Positions 1-7,905 of a DNA stretch of 64,000 nucleotides are shown piece after piece. A program made the position numbers and the translations under genes. Source of the stretch: JAJDXW01 sp965202895 (GTDB lineage Bacteria > Pseudomonadota > Gammaproteobacteria > HK1); NCBI GenBank assembly GCA_965202895.1, contig OZ241901.1:4650001-4714000 (forward strand). The letters are read 5' to 3'. Numbering within the stretch: the stretch's first letter is position 1; each line of letters begins with the position of its first letter. A model generated the notes under the pieces. That model saw nothing but the letters and a program-made list of their open reading frames with translations. It had not been told where the DNA came from and searched no databases.

Positions 1-7
1 CACGTCT

Positions 8-1189
8 TCACCGCCCGCGGGAGGAGCCCGGCCCGGGGAGGTCCCCGGAGGGATCTCCGGGGAGATCGATCCGGGTGCCGGGAACCTGTCTCGGGAAGTA
101 GTCCTCGCAGCTCCCCTCCCGGTACACGTCGGCGGTCGCACAGTGCAGGCCCCCGCCGAAGGCATAGGCGTCCCGGAACGGGATCGGGATCACCTCCATG
201 CCGAGCCGGTCGAGCTGCTCGGCCTGCGCGTGCTCGCTCGCCTCCACGCACACCGTCTTCGGGTCCAGCACGAGGCAGTTCATGGAGAGCCAGACGCTCG
301 AATAGCAGAGCGGCGGCGGCTCGCGGTGGGCGGGCGGGGCCGCGTCCACGATCTCCCAGTCGTTCGCCTCGAAGATGCGGCGCTGCTCCTCGGGGAGGCG
401 CCGGGTCGGGTTGTTGATGACGAGCCCGGGCCGGAGGGTGACGAACGTGGCGTCGATGTGGATCGGCCACGGGTCGCCGGGAAAGTTGACCGAGTGCACC
501 CGGTGCTCGGGGAAGTGCCGCCGCAGCCACTCCATGCCGCGCCGGTTGGTGGTCAGCCCGTGCTGGCAGAAGAGGTCCCTTCCGATCCGCAGCACGTCGG
601 CCGCGTCGAACAGGGGCTCGTGCTCGGTGGTGACGAAGTCGAGGGCCGCGGTCCGGCGCAGCCGCTCCTCCAGGGTGATCTCGTCGAAGTATCCAGGCTG
701 GTAGGACTGGTCGGTGAGCCGCGGGCGCGGCGCCTGCTCCCAGCGGAACCCCGGGTCCTCGTCGAAGTAGCGCTGCATGAGGGGGTGGTAGGCCAGGTAC
801 TCGAAGTACCGGCACCGGAACGACATCGCCGCGCTCAGGATCTCGCGGCCGACGGTGAGGAGCACGTCCCGGGGCGGCATGCAGCCGAACATGCAGCTCG
901 TCGTGAAGTCGGGGGTGACGACCGCCCGGTTCCACTGGATGGGCTCCGGACGGTCCACCCGGATGCCGCGCCCTTCGAGGACGGCGGCGAAGTGGTCGAG
1001 CTGCTCGTTCGCGCGTTCGACCGTCTCGAGCGGGCGCGGCCCCCACCGGCCCCGCATGGCGCTGTCCTCCGGGATCTTCGCCTCGGTGGCCGGCTCGGTC
1101 GGGGGGATGCAGGTGTGGTCGGCCCGCCCCAGGATGACGTGGCGGAGGGGGTCGAAGTCGTTCCACGAGCTGACGACGGTGTCGGTCAT
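8..1189 (-). CDS. Glycine/inosamine-type amidinotransferase
   Basis: A 393-aa protein of the amidinotransferase (pentein) family, which moves an amidino group from arginine to an amine acceptor such as glycine through a covalent amidino-cysteine. Visible hallmarks are an FDAADV-R-GRD block near residue 200, a WPIHID block with the catalytic His near residue 245, and the GGGLHCAT signature with the nucleophile Cys at about residue 350. The length fits eukaryotic-like AGAT and StrB enzymes. The C-terminal 40 residues are Gly/Pro-rich and probably disordered. An aldolase gene follows 114 bp upstream on the same strand. The acceptor cannot be read from sequence; guanidinoacetate synthesis is only one option. 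Confidence 0.88.
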   Translation of the reverse strand: MTDTVVSSWNDFDPLRHVILGRADHTCIPPTEPATEAKIPEDSAMRGRWGPRPLETVERANEQLDHFAAVLEGRGIRVDRPEPIQWNRAVVTPDFTTSCMFGCMPPRDVLLTVGREILSAAMSFRCRYFEYLAYHPLMQRYFDEDPGFRWEQAPRPRLTDQSYQPGYFDEITLEERLRRTAALDFVTTEHEPLFDAADVLRIGRDLFCQHGLTTNRRGMEWLRRHFPEHRVHSVNFPGDPWPIHIDATFVTLRPGLVINNPTRRLPEEQRRIFEANDWEIVDAAPPAHREPPPLCYSSVWLSMNCLVLDPKTVCVEASEHAQAEQLDRLGMEVIPIPFRDAYAFGGGLHCATADVYREGSCEDYFPRQVPGTRIDLPGDPSGDLPGPGSSRGR

Positions 1190-1303
1190 GGCCGGTGCGC
1201 GTTCCGGGAGGGGGCGGGAGCGGCGGGGGGCGGAGCGGGACAGGAGCGAGCCGGCCGGGCCGGGATGCGGGACGGCCGGGAAGCCCGCTCGGCGCCCGTC
1301 CCG

Positions 1304-2116
1304 TCAGTACCCGGCCTGCGGGGCCGCGGGCGCGGAGGCCGCTCCCTCCGGCGGCCCGTCCGCCCGCATGGCGTCCACCGCCGCCTTCGCCGCGCCCGCG
1401 AGGAGCCGGGCGTCGCTCGCGATGGTGACGAAGGAGAAGCCGCGCTCCACCATCTCCCTCGCGTAGTCGGTGGCCATGCAGTGGATCCCGGCCTGGATCC
1501 CGTGCTTCTTCGCGCATTCCAGGATGCGCTCGATCCACGGAAACGCCACCTCGTCCCGGGTATCGAGCCGGGGCGGGCGCCCGAGGCACGCGCAGAGATC
1601 GTTCGGGCCGATGTAGATGCCGTCGAGGCCCGGGGTGGACATGATCGCGTCGAGGTTGTCGAGGGCCTCGCGGGTCTCGATCATCGCGAGGGTCACCACC
1701 AGCTCCGCCGACTTCGCGACGTAGTCCGCTCCGGCGTACAGGGTCGCCCGGACCGGCCCGATGCTCCGGTAGCCGTCCGGCGGGTAGCGGCAGGCGCCGA
1801 CGAAGCGCTCCGTCTCCTCGCGGTTGCCGACCATCGGACAGACGACGCCGAACGCCCCCCCGTCCAGGGCCTTCATGATGATGCCGGGCTCGTTCCAGGG
1901 GACCCGGGCGAGGGGCACGGTGGGGGTGGTGGTGATCGCCCGCAGGCACTCCACCGCCGTGTCGTAGTGGGTGACCCCGTGCTGCATGTCCACCGTGATC
2001 GAATCCCAGCCCTGGTGGGCCATGGTCTCGGCGGCGAACCCGTCCGGGATCGCGATCCAGCCGTTGACCACCGCCTTCGATTCGCGCCAGCGCTCGCGGA
2101 GGGGGTTGGTTTCCAT
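1304..2116 (-). CDS. HpcH/HpaI family aldolase
   Basis: A 270-aa class II pyruvate-type aldolase of the HpcH/HpaI (4-hydroxy-2-oxoheptanedioate / 2-keto-3-deoxy-rhamnonate) family, cleaving 2-keto-3-deoxy acids to pyruvate and an aldehyde. The N-terminal VDMQHG block stands where family members have VDxEHG. The metal-binding Glu lies in the MIET segment near residue 148 and the Asp in GPNDL near residue 176. The C-terminal 20 residues are Ala/Pro-rich. It is divergent from pncB, with 248 bp between them that must hold both promoters. The substrate is unknown; the family assignment is firm. Confidence 0.87.
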   Translation of the reverse strand: METNPLRERWRESKAVVNGWIAIPDGFAAETMAHQGWDSITVDMQHGVTHYDTAVECLRAITTTPTVPLARVPWNEPGIIMKALDGGAFGVVCPMVGNREETERFVGACRYPPDGYRSIGPVRATLYAGADYVAKSAELVVTLAMIETREALDNLDAIMSTPGLDGIYIGPNDLCACLGRPPRLDTRDEVAFPWIERILECAKKHGIQAGIHCMATDYAREMVERGFSFVTIASDARLLAGAAKAAVDAMRADGPPEGAASAPAAPQAGY

Positions 2117-2364
2117 CGTTCGCTCCTCTGTTCGGTTCCCGGGCGCTCGCGGCCGCCCGACGGCACGGGCTCGGGTTCGGGTTCGACGGCCGGCGTCCGG
2201 CGCCGGCCGCGCCCGTACAAGTATGCCGAAACATGCGGTGGTCCCGAAACCAGCCCTGCGCCGGAACGGCGCCCGCGGGAGCGGAGCGCGCGCCGCCGCG
2301 TTGACATCCCGCCGCCATCGGCCGAACCTTCCGCCGTCCCGAAGGCGAGGCTTCCGCCTCCCCC

Positions 2365-3843
2365 ATGAACGCCGCCGGATCCATCTACCGACCGTCGCTC
2401 CTGCTCCTCGCGGACCTCTACGAGCTCACCATGGCCTGCGGGTACTGGAAGCTCGGCCGCGAAGCGGACGAGGCGGTATTCCATCTCTTCTTCCGCACGA
2501 ACGCGTTCAACGGCGGCTACACGGTAGCCGCGGGGCTCGGCTACGTGGTCGCCTACCTCTCGAACCTGCGGGTCGACGAGGCGGACGCCGCGTACCTCCG
2601 ATCCCTCCGGGGGACGGACGGCGAGCCGCTGTTCGATCCGGCGTTCGTCGAGTACCTGAGCCGGCTCGATTTCTCGCTGGACGTGGACGCGGTGCCGGAA
2701 GGCACCGTGGTCTTTCCGTTCCAGCCGCTGGTGCGGGTGTCCGGCCCGATCCTCCAGTGCCAGATCGTCGAGTCCGCCCTGCTCAACATGATCAACTTCC
2801 AGACCCTCGTGGCGACGAAGGCGGCGCGCATCTGCCACGCGGCGGGGCGGGGGCGGGACCAGGTGCTCGAGTTCGGGCTGCGGCGCGCCCAGAGCGTCGA
2901 CGGCGCGATCGCGGCGAGCCGCGCCGCCTACGTCGGCGGTTGCAGCGCCACGTCGAACGTGCTCGCCGGCCGCCTCTTCGACATCCCCGTGCGCGGCACC
3001 CATGCGCATAGCTGGGTGATGTCCTTCGACACCGAGCGCGAGGCGTTCGAGGCCTACGCCCGCGCGATGCCGAACAACTGCGTGTTCCTCGTCGACACCT
3101 ACGACTCGGTGGAGGGCGTCCGGCACGCCTGCGAGGCGGGCCGGCGGCTCCGCGCGATGGGCAAGGAGATGATCGGGGTCCGGCTCGACTCCGGGGACCT
3201 CGCCTACCTCTCCATCGAGGCCCGGCGCATCCTCGACGAGGAGGGGTTCCCGGACGCCGCGATCGTGGCGAGCAACGAGCTCGACGAGCACATCATCACC
3301 AGCCTCAAGGACCAGGGGGCCAGGATCGCGGTCTGGGGGGTCGGGACCAAGCTCGCCACCGCGTTCGACCAGCCCGCCCTCGGCGGGGTGTACAAGCTGA
3401 GCGCCATCCGCCGGGCGGGCGGCGACTGGCGCTACAAGGTGAAGGTCTCGGAGCAGACCTCGAAGATCTCGACCCCCGGCATCCTGCAGACCCGGCGCTT
3501 CGGAGAGAACGGGCGGTTCGAGGGGGACATGACCTACGAGCTCGGCATCGGGGTCCCCGACGACCCGGTCATCGTCGATCCCGTCGACCACACCCACCGC
3601 AAGCGGATCCGTTCCGGAATGTCCTGGGAGGACCTGCTCGTCCCGATCACGCGGAGCGGCCGGACGGTATACGAATGCCCGCCGCTCGCGGAATCGCGGC
3701 AGCGCACGGCCGACCAGCTCGCCTGCCTGCATCCTGCGATCCGGCGTTTCGTGAACCCCCATCCGTATCCGGCCGGACTGGAGCTGGGCCTGCACGAGCT
3801 TCGCACCCGGCTCATCCTGGAGGCGAGGCAGGGGTTGCGCTGA
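2365..3843 (+). CDS. pncB: Nicotinate phosphoribosyltransferase
   Basis: A 492-aa nicotinate phosphoribosyltransferase. It makes nicotinate mononucleotide from nicotinate and PRPP with ATP hydrolysis (NAD salvage, cytosol). The N-terminus carries LLLADLYELTM. The central LEFGLRRAQ block and the GTHAHSWV motif (His213/His215) contain the histidine that is phosphorylated in this family, and VRLDSGDL is the phosphoribosyl-binding strand. The length matches the long bacterial/eukaryotic form rather than the roughly 400-aa enterobacterial one. The ATG follows an A/G-poor leader without a strong ribosome site. A 534-bp gene-free stretch follows. Confidence 0.93.
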   Translation: MNAAGSIYRPSLLLLADLYELTMACGYWKLGREADEAVFHLFFRTNAFNGGYTVAAGLGYVVAYLSNLRVDEADAAYLRSLRGTDGEPLFDPAFVEYLSRLDFSLDVDAVPEGTVVFPFQPLVRVSGPILQCQIVESALLNMINFQTLVATKAARICHAAGRGRDQVLEFGLRRAQSVDGAIAASRAAYVGGCSATSNVLAGRLFDIPVRGTHAHSWVMSFDTEREAFEAYARAMPNNCVFLVDTYDSVEGVRHACEAGRRLRAMGKEMIGVRLDSGDLAYLSIEARRILDEEGFPDAAIVASNELDEHIITSLKDQGARIAVWGVGTKLATAFDQPALGGVYKLSAIRRAGGDWRYKVKVSEQTSKISTPGILQTRRFGENGRFEGDMTYELGIGVPDDPVIVDPVDHTHRKRIRSGMSWEDLLVPITRSGRTVYECPPLAESRQRTADQLACLHPAIRRFVNPHPYPAGLELGLHELRTRLILEARQGLR

Positions 3844-4060
3844 GGGCCGCTCTCCGAACAGCCCGGAAGGCGCGCCTCGCCCGCAAGGCGCGCGGTGCGC
3901 CGGGGCGGCGGGGGCCGGCGGCGGGAAGGAGCACTGCGCGTCGGGGGCGAGGGGCCGGGGGGTACGCCGGGCGTCGGGCATCGGCCGGAGACGCGGCCAC
4001 GGATGCGGCGGCAAATGCGGACCCGATTACGTGCAAGGCTCAGGTGAAAGGTCCTTTTCA

Positions 4061-4290
4061 GCCCGTCGTTCCCGCGAAGCTCGCGCCCGCGAAAGCGGGT
4101 AGCGGGAATCCACTTCAGAGAGGTTCCCAAATTGCCCGTCATCGCCCTCGTACACTCTCCGGCTCTTTCAAGTTCAACAGGTCATAGAAGGTTCCGGAGC
4201 CTTGGGCGGATTTCGAGGAATCCCCTTCAATCAGTTCCCGGGTTCCCGCTACCCGCTTTCGCGGGCGCGAGCTTCGCGGGAACGACGGGC
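4061..4290. repeat. Large inverted repeat in a 534-bp gene-free stretch
   Basis: Two arms, 4061-4110 and 4241-4290, are reverse complements over about 47 uninterrupted bases. Each arm holds a smaller palindrome of the CCCGCGAAAGCGGG type, well known in proteobacterial intergenic repeats. The 130-bp loop between the arms has no convincing gene. The arms face pncB on one side and the nitroreductase gene on the other. A related GGGAATGACGG/CCCCGCGAAAGCGGGG element lies at about 41.7 kb. No T-run follows either arm, so a rho-independent terminator is not supported. The rest of 3844-4377 holds nothing I recognise. Confidence 0.75.
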
Positions 4291-4377
4291 TTTCACCGGG
4301 CCTGTCCCCGGGTTTCCACCGGCCGGGGCTCGCCTGCCGGGCTTCGTGCGTAATCAGGAATTCGGAAGGAGAACGGG

Positions 4378-5226
4378 ATGACGATCACCATCGCGCGGTC
4401 GATCGAGCAACGGTTCGGGGTCTCTCCGGGCGAGGGCGTGCGCGGCGCTCCCCCGCTGCCGGGGGAGCCCGCGCTCGTGCGGGTCCTCGAACGCCGCACC
4501 CACCGCCGCTACCGCGACGAGCCGGTCGGCGAGGCGCTGGTGGAGACCCTGCTCGCCTGCGCGCTCTCGGCGAGCTCGAAGTCCGACCTCCAGCAGGCAT
4601 CGATCGTGCGGGTGCGGAGCAAGGAGAAGCAGGCCCGGATCGCGGGCTGGCTGCCCGCGATGCCCTGGATCGGCGAGGCCCCCCTCTTCCTCGTCTTCTG
4701 CGGCGACAACCTCCGCCTGCGGCGGGCCGCCGCCCTGCGCGGCAAGCCCTTTCCCAACGACAACGTGGACATGTTCATGAACGCGGCCGTCGACGCCGCC
4801 CTCGCGATGCAGACCTTCACCCTGGCGGCGGAGGCGGCGGGGCTCGGATGCTGCCCGATCAGCGAGGTCCGGACCCACATCGACCGGCTCACCGGGCTGC
4901 TCGCCCTGCCGGCGGGGGTGTTCCCCATCGCCGGGCTCTGCGTCGGATGGCCGGAGCGGGCGGGCTACGTGAGCATGCGGATCCCGCCCGCCCTCGCCGT
5001 CCACGAGGACGCCTACGACGCGGCCGGGGTCGAGGAGAAGATCGAGGCATACGACCGGCGGCGCGACGCGCGCTACCGCATCCCGGCCGACCGCCAGCGC
5101 GAGGTGGACCGCTTCGGGCCGGCGGACTTCTACGGCTGGTCGGAGGACAAGGCGCGCCAGTACTCGCGGCCGGCCCGGCCCGGATTCCGGGACTACCTCC
5201 GCCGCCAGGGCTTCGCCCTCGAATGA
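4378..5226 (+). CDS. NfsA-like nitroreductase family protein
   Basis: A 282-aa FMN-dependent nitroreductase-fold protein resembling the NfsA/FRP branch (NADPH-dependent reduction of nitroaromatics, quinones or flavins). Visible are the RRTHRRYRDEP start of the fold (about residue 40), the CALSASSKSDLQQ FMN-phosphate segment, the AAEAAGLGCCPIS block near residue 150 and the C-terminal NfsA-like region with the YGWSEDKARQYSR segment. The ATG at 4378 has GGAAGGAGAACGGG directly upstream, a good ribosome site. The physiological substrate is unknown. It is followed by a copy of repeat family 1. Confidence 0.85.
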   Translation: MTITIARSIEQRFGVSPGEGVRGAPPLPGEPALVRVLERRTHRRYRDEPVGEALVETLLACALSASSKSDLQQASIVRVRSKEKQARIAGWLPAMPWIGEAPLFLVFCGDNLRLRRAAALRGKPFPNDNVDMFMNAAVDAALAMQTFTLAAEAAGLGCCPISEVRTHIDRLTGLLALPAGVFPIAGLCVGWPERAGYVSMRIPPALAVHEDAYDAAGVEEKIEAYDRRRDARYRIPADRQREVDRFGPADFYGWSEDKARQYSRPARPGFRDYLRRQGFALE

Positions 5227-5258
5227 GCGGGCGGGGCGCGGGGTAACACCCAAAGATC

Positions 5259-5443
5259 GTTTCACGCTGTGGACTTGGTTCGCGCGGGGGAACCCGGTTC
5301 GGTCGAATCAGAGCGGCGAAGGTCCCGGGGACGGCGCCTCCCACGGAGGCGGGCGTCCTGGGAACGGCGCGTTCTCCGAACGCGCCGTTCCCAGGAAGAG
5401 CGGTGGGCATCGATGCCTCGCCGCGAGTCGATCAGCGTGAAAG
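5259..5443. repeat. Repeat family 1, copy A
   Basis: This intergenic element begins with TTTCACGCTG and ends with CAGCGTGAAA. Outer flanks are also imperfect inverted repeats (GGGTAACACCCAAAG at 5241 and CTTGGGGTGATACCC at about 5447). In the middle is a 17-bp perfect stem, 5357-5373 with 5379-5395, separated by 5 bases. It shares both ends with copies at 26964-27214, 50822-51047, 59039-59311 and the half copy at 34698-34790, but lacks the longer core hairpin module seen in most of those. Its orientation is opposite to the copies at 26.9, 50.8 and 59.0 kb. Confidence 0.85.
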
Positions 5444-5684
5444 AGCCTTGGGGTGATACCCTGCCGGACTTGCGGCATGGGCGGAGACGGGGACGACGAC
5501 GGGCCGCCTTCGCCGACGCCCTCGCGATCGTTCCGGCGGCCGTCGCTGCACCCGCCCGTCGCGAGCGCCGACCCGGGGCGGCGGCTCCGGGCGCGGGCCG
5601 GGCGACGGCAGGCCGGGCAGGAAGGGGTCGGCCCGGGCCGGCAGGGCGGCCGGACGAGGAACCCCCGAATCGGAGAGCAACACG

Positions 5685-6464
5685 ATGGATCTCGGTATCG
5701 CAGGGCGCCGCGCGATCGTCTGCGCGGCGAGCAAGGGCCTGGGACGCGGGTGCGCGGAGGCGCTCGCGGCGGAGGGCGCGGAGGTCTGGATCACGGCGCG
5801 CACCGCCTCGACCCTGGAGGAGACGGCGGCCGCGATCCGGTCCGGCGCCGGGGCGCGGGTGACCGCCGTGCCCGGCGACATCACGACCCCGGAAGGACGC
5901 GCGGCGGTGCTCGCGGCCTGCCCCGAGCCCGACATCCTCGTCAACAACGCGGGCGGCCCGCCGCCCGGCGACTTCCGGGAGTGGACCCTCGACGACTGGA
6001 ACGCCGCGCTCAACGCGAACATGCTGACCGCCATCGAGCTCATCCGGGCGACGGTGGACGGGATGATGGAGCGCGGGTTCGGCCGCATCGTCAACATCAC
6101 TTCGGCGGCGGTGAAGGCCCCGATCGACATCCTGGGGCTCTCGAACGGCGCGCGCGCCGGCCTCACGGGATTCGTGGCCGGGGTCGCGAGGAACACGGTG
6201 CGCCGCAACGTGACCATCAACGGGCTGCTGCCGGGGCCCTTCGACACCGACCGGCTGAACGGGACCCTCGCCGCGCGCGCGAAGGCGACCGGCCGGCCGG
6301 TGGAGGAGCTGCGGTCCGAAGCGGCGGCGGCCAACCCGGCCGGCCGGTTCGGAACCGCGGAAGAGTTCGGGCGCGCGTGCGCGTTCCTGTGCAGCGCCCA
6401 CGCGGGCTACGTCACGGGGCAGAACCTGCTGATGGACGGCGGGGCGTTCCCGGGCACCCTGTAG
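5685..6464 (+). CDS. Atypical short-chain dehydrogenase/reductase without YxxxK
   Basis: A 259-aa Rossmann-fold SDR. The cofactor motif ASKGLGRG lies at residues 15-22, NNAGG at 87-91 and the catalytic-serine segment VNITS at 136-140. Where classical SDRs carry YxxxK, the sequence reads LSNGAR (residues 152-157), so both the catalytic Tyr and Lys are missing. The C-terminal PGPF and the GQNLLMDGGA segment are typical. A recognised subgroup of SDRs has this LSN-x-x-R variant, so it may use another proton donor or have lost oxidoreductase activity. The 458 bp upstream hold repeat copy A and otherwise nothing recognisable. Confidence 0.85.
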   Translation: MDLGIAGRRAIVCAASKGLGRGCAEALAAEGAEVWITARTASTLEETAAAIRSGAGARVTAVPGDITTPEGRAAVLAACPEPDILVNNAGGPPPGDFREWTLDDWNAALNANMLTAIELIRATVDGMMERGFGRIVNITSAAVKAPIDILGLSNGARAGLTGFVAGVARNTVRRNVTINGLLPGPFDTDRLNGTLAARAKATGRPVEELRSEAAAANPAGRFGTAEEFGRACAFLCSAHAGYVTGQNLLMDGGAFPGTL

Positions 6465-6693
6465 GCGCGAGCCGCTCTCCGCGCCGCGGGCGCCGACGCG
6501 GGGCGCGGTGCGCGGAAGACGGCGGAGCCTCGCCCCCTCGATCCCGGCGGAGGACCGGCTTCCTTCCGGGCGGACTCCGGCCGAACGACCGCCCCGTAAC
6601 CAGCTCCTTCCCTCCAGGTGCGGGCCACACGAGACCAGCCCCGCCGGCGCTGGGGTATGCTTGGGGCGCCGATCGGCGAAGGGAGGGGACGAC

Positions 6694-7185
6694 ATGAAAC
6701 CGACCAGGACATCGAGCTGGATGATCGGGGCCGGGCTTGCCGCGTTCGTGGCGCTCGGCGCGAGCGGCCAGGGCCAGGTCGCGAGCGAGGAGGAAGCCCG
6801 ACAGGTGGCCGATGAGCGCAGCCGGACGATGAAGACCCTGGGGCGCGCGATGCGCACCCTCAAAGGCTTCGCGGGCGGTCGCGGCACGGCGGAGGAGGCC
6901 TCGGCGGCAGCCGCCGCCATCGCGGATGCCGCGCCCGCCCTCCCGTCACTCTTCCCGGCCGGAAGCGGCATGGCCGCCCTCCCCGACTCCGAGTCGAAGG
7001 ACGCCATCTGGGAGGAGTGGGACGAGTTCGTCGCCGCCTCGGAGCAGCTCGGCGAGAAGGCGGCGGCGCTACAGGCCGCCCTCGCCTCGGGGGACTCCGG
7101 CCGGGTCGGAGCCGCGTTCGGCGACCTCGGAAAGAACGGCTGCGGCGGCTGCCACCGCAGGTTCCGCGAGAAACGCGACGGCTGA
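6694..7185 (+). CDS. Cytochrome c' family protein
   Basis: A 163-aa exported c-type cytochrome. The start at 6694 is chosen because GGGAGGGGAC precedes it and because it opens a signal peptide (KPTR, a hydrophobic stretch, then ASGQGQ). The mature part is helical and Ala-rich, and the haem site CGGCH sits near the C-terminus followed by RRFREK, the usual layout of the four-helix-bundle cytochrome c' family. Such periplasmic proteins bind NO or CO and may buffer nitrosative stress. An earlier in-frame start at 6508 would bury the signal peptide. A closely related paralogue with a broken haem motif lies at 10187. Confidence 0.85.
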   Translation: MKPTRTSSWMIGAGLAAFVALGASGQGQVASEEEARQVADERSRTMKTLGRAMRTLKGFAGGRGTAEEASAAAAAIADAAPALPSLFPAGSGMAALPDSESKDAIWEEWDEFVAASEQLGEKAAALQAALASGDSGRVGAAFGDLGKNGCGGCHRRFREKRDG

Positions 7186-7276
7186 CCGCCCGCTCCGTTG
7201 CCGGCCGCGCCGACTGCCTCGGCGGACGCCGGACGACGGGGAGCAACGGCAGGGCCGGAGGCAGGACCGGGGCACA

Positions 7277-7495
7277 ATGCAAGAACCGGGGCGGGCAGAG
7301 AGCGCCGGGGGACCGAAGCCGACGTCGCCGCGGCACGGCGGCGAGCCGGCTGGTCGCGTAGAGGTATGGAACGAAGAAGAGACGGCGCCGCCATCCGGGG
7401 TTTGGACCCTGTGGGACGAAGCCGAGGAGATGGGGGACCGGGACGTGGCGGCGCTGATGTGGGAAGCCATGTACGGTCGTGGGGCGGCAGGATGA
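7277..7495 (+). CDS. Small conserved ORF, possible antitoxin-like partner
   Basis: A 72-aa acidic protein of no recognised family. It is supported because the duplicated copy at 10768 keeps the frame with mostly conservative changes, including the shared SGVWTLWDEAEEMGDR block. Its stop overlaps the start of the next reading frame (ATGA at 7492-7495), indicating translational coupling. It lies 91 bp after the cytochrome c' gene. A small acidic protein coupled to a PIN-like reading frame would fit an antitoxin, but that is inference. The start is the first ATG; no strong ribosome site is visible. Confidence 0.5.
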   Translation: MQEPGRAESAGGPKPTSPRHGGEPAGRVEVWNEEETAPPSGVWTLWDEAEEMGDRDVAALMWEAMYGRGAAG

Positions 7496-7905
7496 TCGAG
7501 GCGGCGGCCGCGCGAGCCCCGGTCTGCCCCTGCGCGGTCGACAGCGTGGTGCTGATGCGCCAATCGGCGCGCAGAATGCTCTGTGCCGTGCAGGAATACC
7601 GCGGGAGCACGGTGATCGTCCCGGCGGAGGCCGCCCGGGAGAACCCGAAGGTCTACCAGAACGTGGCGGCGAAACAGGCGCGGCGCGAGAGTCGTGCAAC
7701 GGCGAGGATCATGCAGGGAGAGTGGTCCGGGAAGGAACGCAAGGCATGGGTCCTGGAAGATGCACTCTGGCGGAAGGAGGTGAAGATCGAGGCGTTCGCC
7801 CGGTGGATCGAAGAGGAAAAGCAGGCGAACGACAGCGTGTACACGTTCCCGCGCCTCGAAAAGAGGCGCGCCGGGCGGCCGGCGCCTCTACTCGGCCAGG
7901 TCCAC
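7492..7905 (+). pseudogene. 3'-truncated ORF, possibly PIN-domain-like
   Basis: This frame begins with an ATG overlapping the previous stop and codes for about 125 plausible residues (AVDSVVLMRQSARR, then GSTVIVPAEAARE, then a charged helical stretch). After that it runs into the antisense of the ATPase gene, where it stays open only because of base composition. The Asp near the start followed by a VIVP-type strand resembles the opening of PIN nucleases, but no complete catalytic set can be seen. The natural 3' end seems to have been replaced by the convergent ATPase gene. It is absent downstream of the second duplicated copy. Confidence 0.35.

Larger units (their letters stand above)
6565..7495. 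repeat. Segmental duplication, copy 1
   Basis: About 930 bp, including the leader, a cytochrome c' gene and a 72-aa ORF, is repeated in the same orientation at about 10055-10986. Matching starts in a common GGCGGRCTCC-GMCCGAACGA leader block. It ends exactly at the stop codon of the small ORF; beyond that point the two copies have unrelated sequence. I estimate roughly 85 % identity by eye over the cytochrome proteins. Confidence 0.85.

Noticed and set aside
3844..3960. Rho-independent terminator after pncB
   Set aside because: There are GC-rich hairpins, but no T-run follows; with this base composition such hairpins are common by chance.
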